Assembly (NCBI RefSeq): GCF_019799905.1
Contig: NZ_JABGCI010000008.1
Coordinates: forward strand, 1-64,000
From: Trujillonella endophytica
Lineage (GTDB): Bacteria > Actinomycetota > Actinomycetes > Mycobacteriales > Geodermatophilaceae
Direction of reading: 5' to 3'
Length of the DNA stretch: 64,000 nt
The notes under the pieces are model-generated. The model made no database searches. It was given only the letters and a program-made list of their open reading frames with translations, and was not told the DNA's origin. The position numbers were made by a program, and so were the translations under genes. Below, piece after piece: positions 8,527 to 17,108 of this stretch (positions within the stretch are counted from its first letter, which is position 1; the number at the start of each line of letters is the position of its first letter).

Positions 8527-9327
8527 ATGACCTCGTACGAGACCCTCGAGATCCGCCGCGAGGGGCACGTCGGCTGGCTGGTCTTCGACCGGCCCGAGCA
8601 GCTCAACGCCATGAACAACGCGATGCGCGACGAGCTCGCCGACGCCTGGCTGGAGCTCGACCGGGACCCCTCGGTCCGGGTCATCGTGAACACCGGCAAC
8701 GGCCGGGCGTTCCAGACCGGCGCGGACCTCGCCGAGATCGCCGGCGACGGCGTGGGCATGGAGCGCTACCGCGAGGACCTCGTGGACTTCGACCTGCACT
8801 TCACCTCGTGGCACCAGAACGTCGCCAAGCCCGTCATCGCGGCGGTCAACGGGACGGCGGCCGGCGGCGGTCTGCACTTCGTGGCCGACGCCGACATCGT
8901 TCTCGCCGCCTCGACCGCCACCTTCCTCGACCCGCACGTCAGCGTCGGGCAGGTCACCGCGATCGAGGCGATCGGGCTGGCCAAGAAGATCCCCTTCGAG
9001 GCCGTCATGCGGATGGCCCTGGTCGGCCGGCACGAGCGGATGAGCGCCCAGCGCGCCTACGAGCTCGGGCTCTGCAGCGAGGTGGTCGACCCGCCGGAGC
9101 GGCTGCGCGAGGCCGCCCAGGAGCTGGCCGAGAAGGTGGCCCGCAACTCCCCGGTCGCCATGGCCGCCACCAAGAAGGCGCTGTGGGGCGCCCTGGAGCT
9201 CGGCCTCACCGACGCCTGCCGGGTCGGCGCCCACCACCTGATCGGCGTCTGGGGCCACCCGGACCAGAACGAGGGGCCGCTGGCGTTCGTGGAGAAGCGC
9301 GAGCCGAAGTGGGAGCCCCTCACCTGA
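8527..9327 (+). CDS. Crotonase-fold (enoyl-CoA hydratase-like) protein
   Basis: This 266-residue single-domain crotonase shows VGWLVFDRPEQLNAMN, GNGRAFQTGADLAEI and AAVNGTAAGGGLHFVADADI, then TFLDPHVSVGQVTAIEA. As in the paralogue at 3827-4780, the two hydratase Glu positions are His (GGGLH, DPH). The two proteins share many segments and probably arose by duplication, but this one lacks the repeat extension. It likely acts on a CoA ester in the oxyanion hole formed by the FQTGAD and AGGGL loops. The exact reaction cannot be read from sequence. AAGGGCCC lies just upstream of the ATG. Confidence 0.87.
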   Translation: MTSYETLEIRREGHVGWLVFDRPEQLNAMNNAMRDELADAWLELDRDPSVRVIVNTGNGRAFQTGADLAEIAGDGVGMERYREDLVDFDLHFTSWHQNVAKPVIAAVNGTAAGGGLHFVADADIVLAASTATFLDPHVSVGQVTAIEAIGLAKKIPFEAVMRMALVGRHERMSAQRAYELGLCSEVVDPPERLREAAQELAEKVARNSPVAMAATKKALWGALELGLTDACRVGAHHLIGVWGHPDQNEGPLAFVEKREPKWEPLT

Positions 9328-9358
9328 GCCCCCGCCCGACGCGCGCCGAGGAGGCCCG

Positions 9359-10663
9359 GTGCACTTCTCCCTGACCTACCCGACGGTGATGCTCGACCCG
9401 CCGGAGGAGCTCCTCACCGCCGAGGGCGTGGGCGCGGTCGCGGCGGCGGCGGAGGAGGCCGGCTTCGCCGGCATCGCCTACCCCGAGCACCCGGCGACCC
9501 CGCAGTCGTGGCGCGACGGCGCCGGGCACGACTCGGTCGACCCGTTCCTCGCGCTCACCGTCGCGGCCACCGCCACCGCGGGCCTGCGGCTGCTGACGTT
9601 CCTGGCGGTCGTGCCGTACCAGAACCCGTTCCGGCTGGCGAAGACGGCGGCCACCCTCGACCGGCTCTCCGGCGGGCGGCTGACCCTCGGCGTGGGCACC
9701 GGCTACCTCGAGGGCGAGTTCGCCGCGCTCGGGGTCGACTTCGCCGAGCGCAACGCCCTGTTCGACGAGGCGATGGAGGTCCTGCGGCTGGCCTGGACGG
9801 GGCAGCCGGTCGACTACGCCGGGCGCTCCTTCACGGCGGCCGGCACGGTGAGCCGGCCGACCCCCGTCGCGTGTCCGCAGCCGCCGATCTGGATCGGCGG
9901 CAACTCCCGGCTGACCCGGCGGCGCGTCGCGCAGCTGGCCCAGGGGTGGGCGCCGGTGCCGACGGACTCCGCGCAGGTGCAGCGACGGAGGACGGCGCAG
10001 CTGGAGACCACCGACCAGCTGGCGACGTGGATCCGGGAGCTGCAGGAGGAGCGGGAACAGCTCGGCCGGCTGGGTCCCGCCGACGTGATGTACATGGTGA
10101 CCGACGCCGACCCGCTGATCGAGACCGACCGCTACCTCGAGCGCGTGCACCAGCTGGCCGCCATCGGCGTCACCTGGCTGTCGCTGGGCGTCCGCGGGCG
10201 GTCGGTCGCCGAGGTGACCGACCGGCTGGCCGAGGTGGGGGAGCGGGTGCTCGCCCGGGTCGCCGCCCGCGCGGCCCCGCCGCGCACCGACGCGGACTCG
10301 CGGGCCGTGGCCGCCCTGTACGCGACCTACGCCGACGCGCTGGACCGGCGCGAGTTCGAGCGGCTCGCCGAGGTCTTCACCGCCGACGTCACGGCGCGGT
10401 ACGGGGACCGCGGACCGATCTCCGGTCTCCCGGCCCTCGTCGAGTACATGCGGAGCTCGCACGCGGACGTCGCCGGCACCCGGCACCGGGTCGTCGACGT
10501 CGAGGTGACCGTCTCGGGGGACACCGCCACCAGCACGGCGGCCAAGCGCAACGACCTCGAGCTGCCCGACGGGCCGGCCGTCGTCACCGGGCGCTACACA
10601 GACGAGCTGGTCCGCACGCCCGACGGCTGGCGGATCCGCCGGCGCCGCTCCACCCACTCCTGA
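9359..10663 (+). CDS. Luciferase-like (LLM) oxidoreductase fused to an NTF2/SnoaL-like domain
   Basis: Residues 1-300 form a luciferase-like TIM barrel of the F420- or FMN-dependent kind: NPFRLAKTAATLDRLSGGRL, GVGTGYLEGEFAALGVDF, RNALFDEAMEVLRLAWTG and PPIWIGGNS. Residues about 310-434 form a separate NTF2/SnoaL-like domain (ALYATYADALDRREFERL, GRYTDELVRTPDGWRIRRR). The second domain resembles the free-standing protein at 40244-40690. LLM enzymes of about 300 residues are normally single-domain, so this is a real fusion. It may couple oxidation or hydride transfer with a lyase or isomerase step. The GTG start has GAGGAGG nearby and the gene closes the operon begun at 4854. Confidence 0.85.
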   Translation: MHFSLTYPTVMLDPPEELLTAEGVGAVAAAAEEAGFAGIAYPEHPATPQSWRDGAGHDSVDPFLALTVAATATAGLRLLTFLAVVPYQNPFRLAKTAATLDRLSGGRLTLGVGTGYLEGEFAALGVDFAERNALFDEAMEVLRLAWTGQPVDYAGRSFTAAGTVSRPTPVACPQPPIWIGGNSRLTRRRVAQLAQGWAPVPTDSAQVQRRRTAQLETTDQLATWIRELQEEREQLGRLGPADVMYMVTDADPLIETDRYLERVHQLAAIGVTWLSLGVRGRSVAEVTDRLAEVGERVLARVAARAAPPRTDADSRAVAALYATYADALDRREFERLAEVFTADVTARYGDRGPISGLPALVEYMRSSHADVAGTRHRVVDVEVTVSGDTATSTAAKRNDLELPDGPAVVTGRYTDELVRTPDGWRIRRRRSTHS

Positions 10664-10729
10664 GGCGCGCTCCGGGACACGCGCCCGAGGCACGCCGCCC
10701 CTTGCGTCCTGGGTTCCACCCGGGGACGC

Positions 10730-10746
10730 TGTACTAACAAAGATTG
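10730..10746. promoter_or_regulatory. AT-rich putative promoter/operator upstream of GMC oxidoreductase gene
   Basis: TGTACTAACAAAGATTG stands out in otherwise G+C-rich sequence 26-42 bp before the GTG at 10772. GTAC...ACAAAGAT resembles the reverse-strand GTACAAAGAT at the 23825-23844 palindrome. Assignment as promoter or operator is inference from position and composition. Confidence 0.4.
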
Positions 10747-10771
10747 ACTCTCAGCGGCGAGGGGTTGTGGC

Positions 10772-12289
10772 GTGGTCTTCGACGAGATCGTGGTGGGTTC
10801 GGGTGCCGGAGGGGCGGTCGTCGCCGCGCGGCTGAGCGAGGACGGCACCCGCTCGGTGCTGCTGCTGGAGGCGGGCTCGGACTTCGGGTCGACGGCGGCG
10901 CTGCCGGAGGTGCTGCGCGACCCGTTCGTCACCTTCACCGGTCACGACTGGGACTGGTCGGCGACGATGACCGGCGAGCGGGTGCTGCCCTACCCCCGCG
11001 GCAAGACCCTGGGTGGATCGACCCAGGTCAACGCGGCCGTCGCGATGCGCCCGACCGCCGGCGACCTCGACCGGTGGGTGCAGGCAGGCCTCCCCGACTG
11101 GAGCCTCGAGGCGTGCCTGCCCTACTTCCGGCGGCTGGAGTCCGACCCCGCCGGTGACCCCGCCGTCCACGGCACCGACGGGCCGATCCCGATCCGCCGG
11201 CAGCCGCGCGAGACCTGGCAGCCGATCACCCGGGCGTTCGCCGAGGAGATGGCGGCCACCGGGCACCCGGTCACCGAGGACCACAACGACCACCGCGTGG
11301 TCGGCGCCGGTCCCACCGCGCACAACGTCCGCGACGGCGTCCGGTGGTCGACCGCCTCGGCCTACCTGGAGCCCGCCCGGTCGCGGCCCAACCTCACGAT
11401 CCGCTCCGGGGTGCTCGTCGACCGGCTGCTGCTCGACGGCGACCGGGTCGTGGGCGTCGAGTGCCTGGGCACCGAGGGGACCGAGCGCATCGAGGGCGGC
11501 CGCGTGACGCTCGCCGCCGGCGCCGTCGCCACGCCACCGATCCTGCTCCGCTCCGGCATCGGCCCGGCCGACGCCCTCCGGGGGCTGGACATCCCCGTCG
11601 TCCTCGACGCGCCCGCCGTCGGCCGCAACCTGCAGGACCACACCGGCGTCTTCGTCACCGCGCTCGCCCAGCCGGGCATCGAGCAGGACCCGGACAACTA
11701 CTTCGCCTTCTACTGCCGCAGCGACGCCGAGCCGTGGGTCTTCGCCCTGCTCGCGCTCTACAGCCCGCAGGCGCTCGGCTCCTTCTACGGGGACCCGTCG
11801 TCGGACCCGGTCATCGCGATCTCCGCGGCGCTGGGCCGCCCGCACTCGCGCGGCGAGGTCACCCTCGCCGGCCGGGACCCCCGGGCCCAGCCGCGCATCG
11901 ACATGCGGTTCCTCACGCACCCGCAGGACCAGGCCGACGTCGTCGCCGGCGCGCGGGTCGCCTACGCCGCCCTGCAGGGCGAGCACCTGGGCCCGCTGGT
12001 CAAGGAGGTCTCGCCGGTGCTGGCCGCGGTCATCGACGACGACGACGCGCTGCTGGCCCACGCGCAGGCCACGTGCGGCAGCGGCTTCCACCCGGTGGGC
12101 ACGGCGCGGATGGGCGCGGCGCCCGGACCCGACGTCGTCACCGACACCGACGGCCGGGTCTTCGGGGTCCGCGGGCTGCGGATCGCCGACGCGTCGCTGA
12201 TGCCGCTGCAGGTCAGCTCCCCGACCAACCTCACCTGCATCATGATCGGGGAGCGGATCGCCGACGCCCTGCTGCGCTCGGCGGACTGA
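10772..12289 (+). CDS. GMC-family FAD-dependent oxidoreductase (alcohol/choline dehydrogenase type)
   Basis: This 505-residue enzyme starts with the FAD-binding dinucleotide fold DEIVVGSGAGGAVVAARL (about 3-20), followed by LLLEAGSDF. GKTLGGSTQVNAAVAMRP is the GMC signature. The C-terminal half has GSGFHPVGTARMG with a catalytic His candidate and ends in SPTNLTCIMIGERIADALL, the second flavin contact. GMC enzymes oxidise primary or secondary alcohols. In this island the enzyme could oxidise a hydroxylated substrate made by a P450, feeding the aldehyde dehydrogenase at 44666. It appears to be transcribed alone. Confidence 0.9.
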   Translation: MVFDEIVVGSGAGGAVVAARLSEDGTRSVLLLEAGSDFGSTAALPEVLRDPFVTFTGHDWDWSATMTGERVLPYPRGKTLGGSTQVNAAVAMRPTAGDLDRWVQAGLPDWSLEACLPYFRRLESDPAGDPAVHGTDGPIPIRRQPRETWQPITRAFAEEMAATGHPVTEDHNDHRVVGAGPTAHNVRDGVRWSTASAYLEPARSRPNLTIRSGVLVDRLLLDGDRVVGVECLGTEGTERIEGGRVTLAAGAVATPPILLRSGIGPADALRGLDIPVVLDAPAVGRNLQDHTGVFVTALAQPGIEQDPDNYFAFYCRSDAEPWVFALLALYSPQALGSFYGDPSSDPVIAISAALGRPHSRGEVTLAGRDPRAQPRIDMRFLTHPQDQADVVAGARVAYAALQGEHLGPLVKEVSPVLAAVIDDDDALLAHAQATCGSGFHPVGTARMGAAPGPDVVTDTDGRVFGVRGLRIADASLMPLQVSSPTNLTCIMIGERIADALLRSAD

Positions 12290-12403
12290 GCCGGCCGGGT
12301 CGGCGGACGGCACCGAGAGGCCCACCGGGCCCACCGGCACCGCCCGTCACACCGGTTCCGGCGGGTCCGACCGGACCGGTCCGTCCCGCCGTACGGTCCG
12401 CCC

Positions 12404-13963
12404 GTGAACGGCGACCCCGGCCCGACCCTGCCCACCCGGCGTCGCCTGCGGCGGGTCCGCGCCCTGCTGGTCGCCGTGCTCGCGGTGGTGCTGCTCGGCA
12501 CGGGGCTGCCGACGGCCACCGCGCAGGTGTTCAGCTCGCCGGCCACCGGCAGCCACGACGTCGGCGGCGCCATCCTCGAGCGCTACCGCGCCTCCGGCGG
12601 TCCGGCGGGCGTGCACGGCTACCCGGTCACCGACGAGCACGACGCCGTCGGCGGTCGCCGGTCGCTGTTCCAGAACGGGGCGATCTACTGGTCGCCGGCC
12701 ACGGGCGCGCACTCGGTGCACGGCGCGATCTGGGCCGACTACGACGCCGTCGGCCGGGAGACCTCGCTGCTGCGCTTCCCGACCACCGACGAGTTCGCCA
12801 CCCCGAACGGCCGTGGTCGGGGCAACGGCTTCCAGGGCGGCGTCGTCCTCTGGACGCCCACGACCGGCGCGCACGCCGTCTACGGCTCCATCGCCGCCCG
12901 ATACGGCGCGCTCGGCTGGGAGAACTCCCTGCTCCGGTTCCCCACCACCGACGAGATGACCACGGCGAACGGGCGCGGCCGGTTCAACCGGTTCGAGGGC
13001 GGGGTCATCCTGTGGACCCCGGGCGCCGGGGCGCGCGCGGTGTACGGCGCGATCGTGGCGCGGTACGACGCCATGGGCTCGGAGAACTCGGTGCTCGGCT
13101 TCCCCGTCTCCGACGAGGAGGCGACGCCCAACCGCCAGGGCCGGTTCAACCACTTCGAGGGCGGCTCGATCTACTGGTCGGCCCGGACCGGCGCACACGC
13201 CGTCTACGGCGCCATCCGCGAGCGCTGGGGCCAGGTCGGCTGGGAGAACAGCGCACTGGGCTTCCCGCTCTCCGACGAGTACTCGATCCCCGGCGGCCGG
13301 GCGCAGGACTTCCAGTACGGCTCCATCACCTGGACCCCGGGCGGCGGCGCGGTCGTCACCGGCGCCCCCCGCGCCGGCGGCGGCGTGCTGCCGCTGGGCG
13401 TGACCCCGCGCGGCACGCAGGCGATCACGGTCACCGCGGCGCCGGGCGCCACGACCGGCACGCTCACCGCGTGGGAGCTCCGCGGGGGCACGTGGGCGCA
13501 GGTGCTGACGACGTCGGCCCGGCTCGGCTCGGCCGGCATCGGCGTGGCCAGCGAGGGGTCGACCCGGACGCCGCAGGGCACCTGGACCACGACCGAGACC
13601 TTCGGCCGGCTGGGCAACCCCGGCACCGGGCTGCCCTACCGGTTCGTCGACGGCGACGACTGGTGGATCAGCGACACCGCGAGCCCCCGCTACAACGAGT
13701 ACGCGCAGTGCCGGCCGGGGACGTGCCCGTTCGACGAGCGGGTCTCGGAGAACCTGGCGGCGATGGGGGCGGTGTACGACCACGCGGTCGTCCTCGACTA
13801 CAACCGCCCGGGCGTGCCCGGTGCCGGGTCGGCGTTCTTCCTGCACGTGGCGAACGGCGCGGCCACGGCCGGCTGCGTCGCGGTCGACCGCACCTCGCTG
13901 GTCGCCCTGCTGCGCTGGCTGCGACCCGACGCGGCGCCGGTGATCTCGATCGGCATCAGCTGA
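12404..13963 (+). CDS. Secreted LGFP-repeat protein with C-terminal L,D-transpeptidase (YkuD-like) domain
   Basis: This 519-residue protein starts with an Arg-rich n-region and hydrophobic core (ALLVAVLAVVLLG, about 23-35) and probable cleavage near TATAQ. Five LGFP-type repeats of about 53 residues follow (about 50-310), each with a variant of LGFP..DE, NG.GRFN.FEGG and W....GAHAVYG. LGFP repeats bind the cell envelope in actinobacteria. The C-terminal domain contains FFLHVANGAATAGCVAVDR, whose His and Cys fit the YkuD L,D-transpeptidase site in the divergent actinobacterial form. It likely remodels peptidoglycan outside the cell. It has no obvious link to the catabolic neighbours. A hairpin follows the stop after 3 bases. 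Confidence 0.88.
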   Translation: MNGDPGPTLPTRRRLRRVRALLVAVLAVVLLGTGLPTATAQVFSSPATGSHDVGGAILERYRASGGPAGVHGYPVTDEHDAVGGRRSLFQNGAIYWSPATGAHSVHGAIWADYDAVGRETSLLRFPTTDEFATPNGRGRGNGFQGGVVLWTPTTGAHAVYGSIAARYGALGWENSLLRFPTTDEMTTANGRGRFNRFEGGVILWTPGAGARAVYGAIVARYDAMGSENSVLGFPVSDEEATPNRQGRFNHFEGGSIYWSARTGAHAVYGAIRERWGQVGWENSALGFPLSDEYSIPGGRAQDFQYGSITWTPGGGAVVTGAPRAGGGVLPLGVTPRGTQAITVTAAPGATTGTLTAWELRGGTWAQVLTTSARLGSAGIGVASEGSTRTPQGTWTTTETFGRLGNPGTGLPYRFVDGDDWWISDTASPRYNEYAQCRPGTCPFDERVSENLAAMGAVYDHAVVLDYNRPGVPGAGSAFFLHVANGAATAGCVAVDRTSLVALLRWLRPDAAPVISIGIS

Positions 13964-13966
13964 CGG

Positions 13967-13995
13967 GACCGCGCGCAGCGACCTCCCGCGCGGTC
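13967..13995 (+). terminator. Stem-loop after the L,D-transpeptidase gene
   Basis: GACCGCGCG and CGCGCGGTC form a perfect 9-bp stem with an 11-base loop, starting 3 bases after the TGA. There is no T-run, as is common for actinobacterial terminators. Confidence 0.6.
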
Positions 13996-13996
13996 G

Positions 13997-14106
13997 ACTA
14001 ATAGTTTGACGTCCCCGACGCGCCGGAGGGTGCGCATGCCGGGCCGCTGAGCACGCTGCGAGGCGGCGGCGGGGTTGACCTGCGCTGCCGTCGTGGGTCT
14101 AATAGT
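13997..14106. promoter_or_regulatory. Paired CTAATAGT elements upstream of cassette 1
   Basis: The 8-mer CTAATAGT occurs at 13998-14005 and again at 14099-14106, exactly 101 bp apart, in the gap before the thiolase-like gene at 14183. The first copy lies in the perfect palindrome ACTAATAGT. The half-site ATAGT also appears in the palindromes at 31183-31195 and 46199-46226. These look like paired operators or an operator plus a -10 element for the operon 14183-21170; the role is inferred. Confidence 0.5.
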
Positions 14107-14182
14107 CCCGTCCGGCAGAGAGCTGGGTCACTCGTGGACGGGGGGTCCCTGTGCGGCTCCCGACCGGCCGGCCGAGGCGCCG

Positions 14183-15340
14183 GTGACCGCGCGCCGGGCC
14201 GCGATCGTCGGCGTCGCCAACACCGCCCAGGCCCGCCGCCTGGAGGGTGCGACGTCGCGCGGGCTCGCCGTCTCGGCGGCCCTGGCCGCCCTGGCCGACG
14301 CCGGCCTGACCCTCGACGACGTCGACGGCGTCACCGGCGACGCGACCGCCTCGTCGCTCCTCTACGACCTCCGGCTGGGGCCGGCCTGGCTGGGCCGGCA
14401 GTTCGGCATCCAGGCGATCACCGAGGCCGTGCACGCCGTCGAGGCGGGGGAGGCCGACGTGGTCGTCGTCGTCGCCGCGGAGGCCGGCGCCTACGTCGAC
14501 CGCTCGGCCACCGCCCCGTGGACCCGGCCGGAGAACGAGTTCGTCGCGCCCTTCGGCCTGTTCACGGCCGCGGAGTTCGCGCTCGTCGCCCGCCGGCACA
14601 TGATCACGTACGGCACCACCCCCGAACAGCTGGCGCGGGTCGCGGCGACCATCCGCACCAACGGGTCGAACACCCCGGGCGCGGTCTACGCCGGGCGCGG
14701 GCCGATCACCCCGGGCGACGTGCTGTCCTCCCGCATGGTCGCCGACCCGTTCCACCTCCTCGACTGCTCGATGACCAGCGAGGGCGGGTGCGCGCTCGTG
14801 GTCGCGGCCGTCGACCGGGCGGCCGACACCGCGAGCACCCCGGTGCACGTCCTCGGGTCCGGGTCCGACCACTTCGGCCCGAGCTACCGGCACCCGCCGG
14901 CGTGGGACCTCGCCGGGCGGCGCGGCGGGCCGGTGCTCGGGCGGATCGGCGAGCAGGCGGTCGGGCGCGCGTTCGCGCAGGCGGGCCTGGACCGGGCCGA
15001 CGTCGACGTCCTCGAGCTCTACGACCCGTTCTCCTTCGAGGTCATCCGTCAGCTGGAGGCCTTCGGGTTCTGCGGCCCCGGCGAGGGCGGCCCCTACGTC
15101 GAGGACGGCCACATCGAGCTCACCGGGCGCACCCCGGTCACCACCGACGGCGGCACGATGGCCTTCAGCCACGCCGGCGCCGCGCCGCAGATGTTCCAGC
15201 GGGTGGTCCGCGGCGTGCAGCAGCTGCGCGGCGAGGCCGGACCCTGCCAGGTGCCCGGCGCCCGAGTCGCCCTGTGCAGCGGCGGCGGTGCCGGCGCGCT
15301 GTTCACCACCGTCGTCCTGCTCGGGACGGAGACGTCATGA
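14183..15340 (+). CDS. Thiolase-like protein (Ltp2/SCP-x-type putative aldolase), cassette 1
   Basis: This 385-residue protein has the thiolase-superfamily fold: RRAAIVGVANTAQARR at the start, then VLELYDPFSFEVIRQLEAFG followed by FCGPGEGGPYVEDG, and DGGTMAFSHAGA. The N-terminal nucleophilic Cys expected in true thiolases is not visible (LGRQFGIQAITEAVHAVEAG there), and the GHP motif is replaced. This matches Ltp2-like aldolases, which use a conserved Tyr and need a DUF35 partner. The DUF35 protein is encoded directly downstream with ATGA overlap. The GTG at 14183 is chosen because similarity begins there and GAGG lies upstream. It probably cleaves a beta-hydroxyacyl-CoA by retro-aldol reaction; thiolysis is the alternative. 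Confidence 0.82.
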   Translation: MTARRAAIVGVANTAQARRLEGATSRGLAVSAALAALADAGLTLDDVDGVTGDATASSLLYDLRLGPAWLGRQFGIQAITEAVHAVEAGEADVVVVVAAEAGAYVDRSATAPWTRPENEFVAPFGLFTAAEFALVARRHMITYGTTPEQLARVAATIRTNGSNTPGAVYAGRGPITPGDVLSSRMVADPFHLLDCSMTSEGGCALVVAAVDRAADTASTPVHVLGSGSDHFGPSYRHPPAWDLAGRRGGPVLGRIGEQAVGRAFAQAGLDRADVDVLELYDPFSFEVIRQLEAFGFCGPGEGGPYVEDGHIELTGRTPVTTDGGTMAFSHAGAAPQMFQRVVRGVQQLRGEAGPCQVPGARVALCSGGGAGALFTTVVLLGTETS

Positions 15341-15786
15341 CCCTGCTCGAGCCGCAGTCGGGCCCGCTGCCGCACGCGGCGCCCTCCGGGGCCGGCGCGC
15401 CGTTCTGGGCGGGGTGCGCCGCCGGCGAGCTCCGCTACCAGCGCTGCCGGAACTGCGCCGCCGTGACCTTCCCGCCGGTCGAGACCTGCCGGGACTGTCT
15501 CTCCGGCGACCTCGCGTGGGAGGTCAGCTCCGGTCGCGGCACCGTCTACAGCTGGACGGTCGTGCACCGCCCCGCGACACCGGCCTTCGCCGTGCCCTAC
15601 GCACCGGCGATCGTCGACGTCGCCGAGGGCTTCCAGGTGCTCACGAACCTCGTCGGCGTCGCCCCCGAGGACATCACCGCCGGCATGCCGGTGGCCGTCC
15701 GCTTCGAGTCCGTCGGCCCCCCCGGCACCGAGGCCCCGACCCTGCCCTACTTCGCCCCCGCACCCCCCGAGGAGAGCTCACCGTGA
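15337..15786 (+). CDS. DUF35 zinc-ribbon/OB-fold protein, partner of the thiolase-like protein
   Basis: This 149-residue protein has an N-terminal helix (APFWAGCAAGELRYQRC), a rubredoxin-like zinc ribbon with CRNC (about 36-39) and CRDC (about 50-53), and a C-terminal OB-fold (GRGTVYSWTVVHRP...PYAPAIVDV). In the steroid aldolase complex Ltp2-ChsH2, the DUF35 domain docks on the thiolase fold and is required for activity. The order thiolase-DUF35 with ATGA overlap supports the same here. Two homologues lie at 37530 and 47443, each next to its own thiolase-like gene. Confidence 0.88.
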   Translation: MTLLEPQSGPLPHAAPSGAGAPFWAGCAAGELRYQRCRNCAAVTFPPVETCRDCLSGDLAWEVSSGRGTVYSWTVVHRPATPAFAVPYAPAIVDVAEGFQVLTNLVGVAPEDITAGMPVAVRFESVGPPGTEAPTLPYFAPAPPEESSP

Positions 15787-17108
15787 ACAAGGACGATCTG
15801 ATCCTCATCAGCGTCGACGACCACATCTCCGAGCCCGCGGACATGTTCGACGCCCACGTGCCGGCCGCGTACAAGGACCGCGCGCCGCGGGTCGTCGTCC
15901 AGGAGGACGGCACCCAGCAGTGGTTCTACGGCGACCTGCGGGGCCGCAACCTCGGGCTCAACGCCGTCGCCGGCAAGCCGCGGGAGATGTTCAACGTCGA
16001 CGTCCTGCGCTACGACGAGATGCGCCCGGGCTGCTTCAACGTCGACGAGCGCGTGCGCGACATGAACGCCGGCGGGCAGCTCGCCGGCCTCAACTTCCCG
16101 AACTGGACCGGCTTCTCCGGCCAGGTGCTCAACCAGGGCCCCGACCGCGACCTCAACCTGGTGATGATCAAGGCCTACAACGACTGGCACGTCGACGAGT
16201 GGTGCGGCGCCTACCCCGGCCGCTTCATCCCCTGCGGCATCCTCCCGCTGTTCGACGTCGAGGAGGCCGCCAAGGAGGTCAAGCGGCTGGCCGACAAGGG
16301 CTGCCACGCGGTCACCTTCTCGGAGAACCCGCAGGCGCTGAACATGGCCAGCATCCACACCGACTACTGGTACCCGCTGTTCCAGGCGGCGTCGGAGAAC
16401 GACGTGGTGCTGTGCACCCACGTCGGCTCCTCGTCGCGCACGCCGATGCTGTCCAGCGACGCGCCGCCCAGCGTCGGCATGGCGGCCTCGTCGATGATGA
16501 GCATGTTCACGCTGGTGGAGCTGCTGTGGGCCGGGTTCTACAAGGACTTCCCGGACCTGAAGTTCTCCCTGACCGAGGGCGACGTCGGCTGGATCCCGTA
16601 CTTCCTGTGGCGGGCCGAGCACGTGCACAACCGGCACTCCGGGTGGACCAAGCACGAGTTCCCGCCCGGCTACTCCGGCCCGGCCGACGTGTTCCGCAGG
16701 CACTTCTACACGTGCTTCATCAGCGACAAGATCGGCGTGCGGCTGCTCGACTGGTTCAACGAGGACGCCCTCTGCTGGGAGTCGGACTACCCGCACTCGG
16801 ACACGAACTGGCCGTTCGCCCCCGAGGACGTCATGGAGACGATGGGCTTTCTCCCGGACGAGCAGATCGACAAGATCACGCACCTGAACGCGATGAAGGC
16901 GTACTCCTTCGACCCGTTCCGGTACGTCCCGCGGGAGCAGGCGACCGCCGGCTACCTGCGCAGCCAGGCCACCGACGTCGACGTCGTCACCCGGGTCGGC
17001 CGCGAGGCCAGCGAGCGCGACCTCGAGGCGTGGGGCCGGATGACCCAGGTGGGCCAGGCCGCGAAGGCCGCCGCGGAGGCGGCCGCGAAGGCCGCCGCCG
17101 GGAAGTGA
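15783..17108 (+). CDS. Amidohydrolase-2 family metal-dependent hydrolase/decarboxylase, cassette 1
   Basis: This 441-residue protein begins with LILISVDDHISEPADMFD, the first strand of the amidohydrolase TIM barrel; D.H.E replaces the classical HxH. Later metal or catalytic segments are VVLCTHVGSSSRTP (His), LKFSLTEGDVGWIPYFLWRA and CWESDYPHSDTNWP (Asp of strand 8). Members of this family hydrolyse C-C bonds or decarboxylate hydroxylated acids and aromatic acids. The last 20 residues are a Lys/Ala helix of low complexity. The GTG start overlaps the DUF35 stop by 4 bp (GTGA). A shorter homologue is in cassette 2 at 46343-47437. Confidence 0.87.
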   Translation: MNKDDLILISVDDHISEPADMFDAHVPAAYKDRAPRVVVQEDGTQQWFYGDLRGRNLGLNAVAGKPREMFNVDVLRYDEMRPGCFNVDERVRDMNAGGQLAGLNFPNWTGFSGQVLNQGPDRDLNLVMIKAYNDWHVDEWCGAYPGRFIPCGILPLFDVEEAAKEVKRLADKGCHAVTFSENPQALNMASIHTDYWYPLFQAASENDVVLCTHVGSSSRTPMLSSDAPPSVGMAASSMMSMFTLVELLWAGFYKDFPDLKFSLTEGDVGWIPYFLWRAEHVHNRHSGWTKHEFPPGYSGPADVFRRHFYTCFISDKIGVRLLDWFNEDALCWESDYPHSDTNWPFAPEDVMETMGFLPDEQIDKITHLNAMKAYSFDPFRYVPREQATAGYLRSQATDVDVVTRVGREASERDLEAWGRMTQVGQAAKAAAEAAAKAAAGK

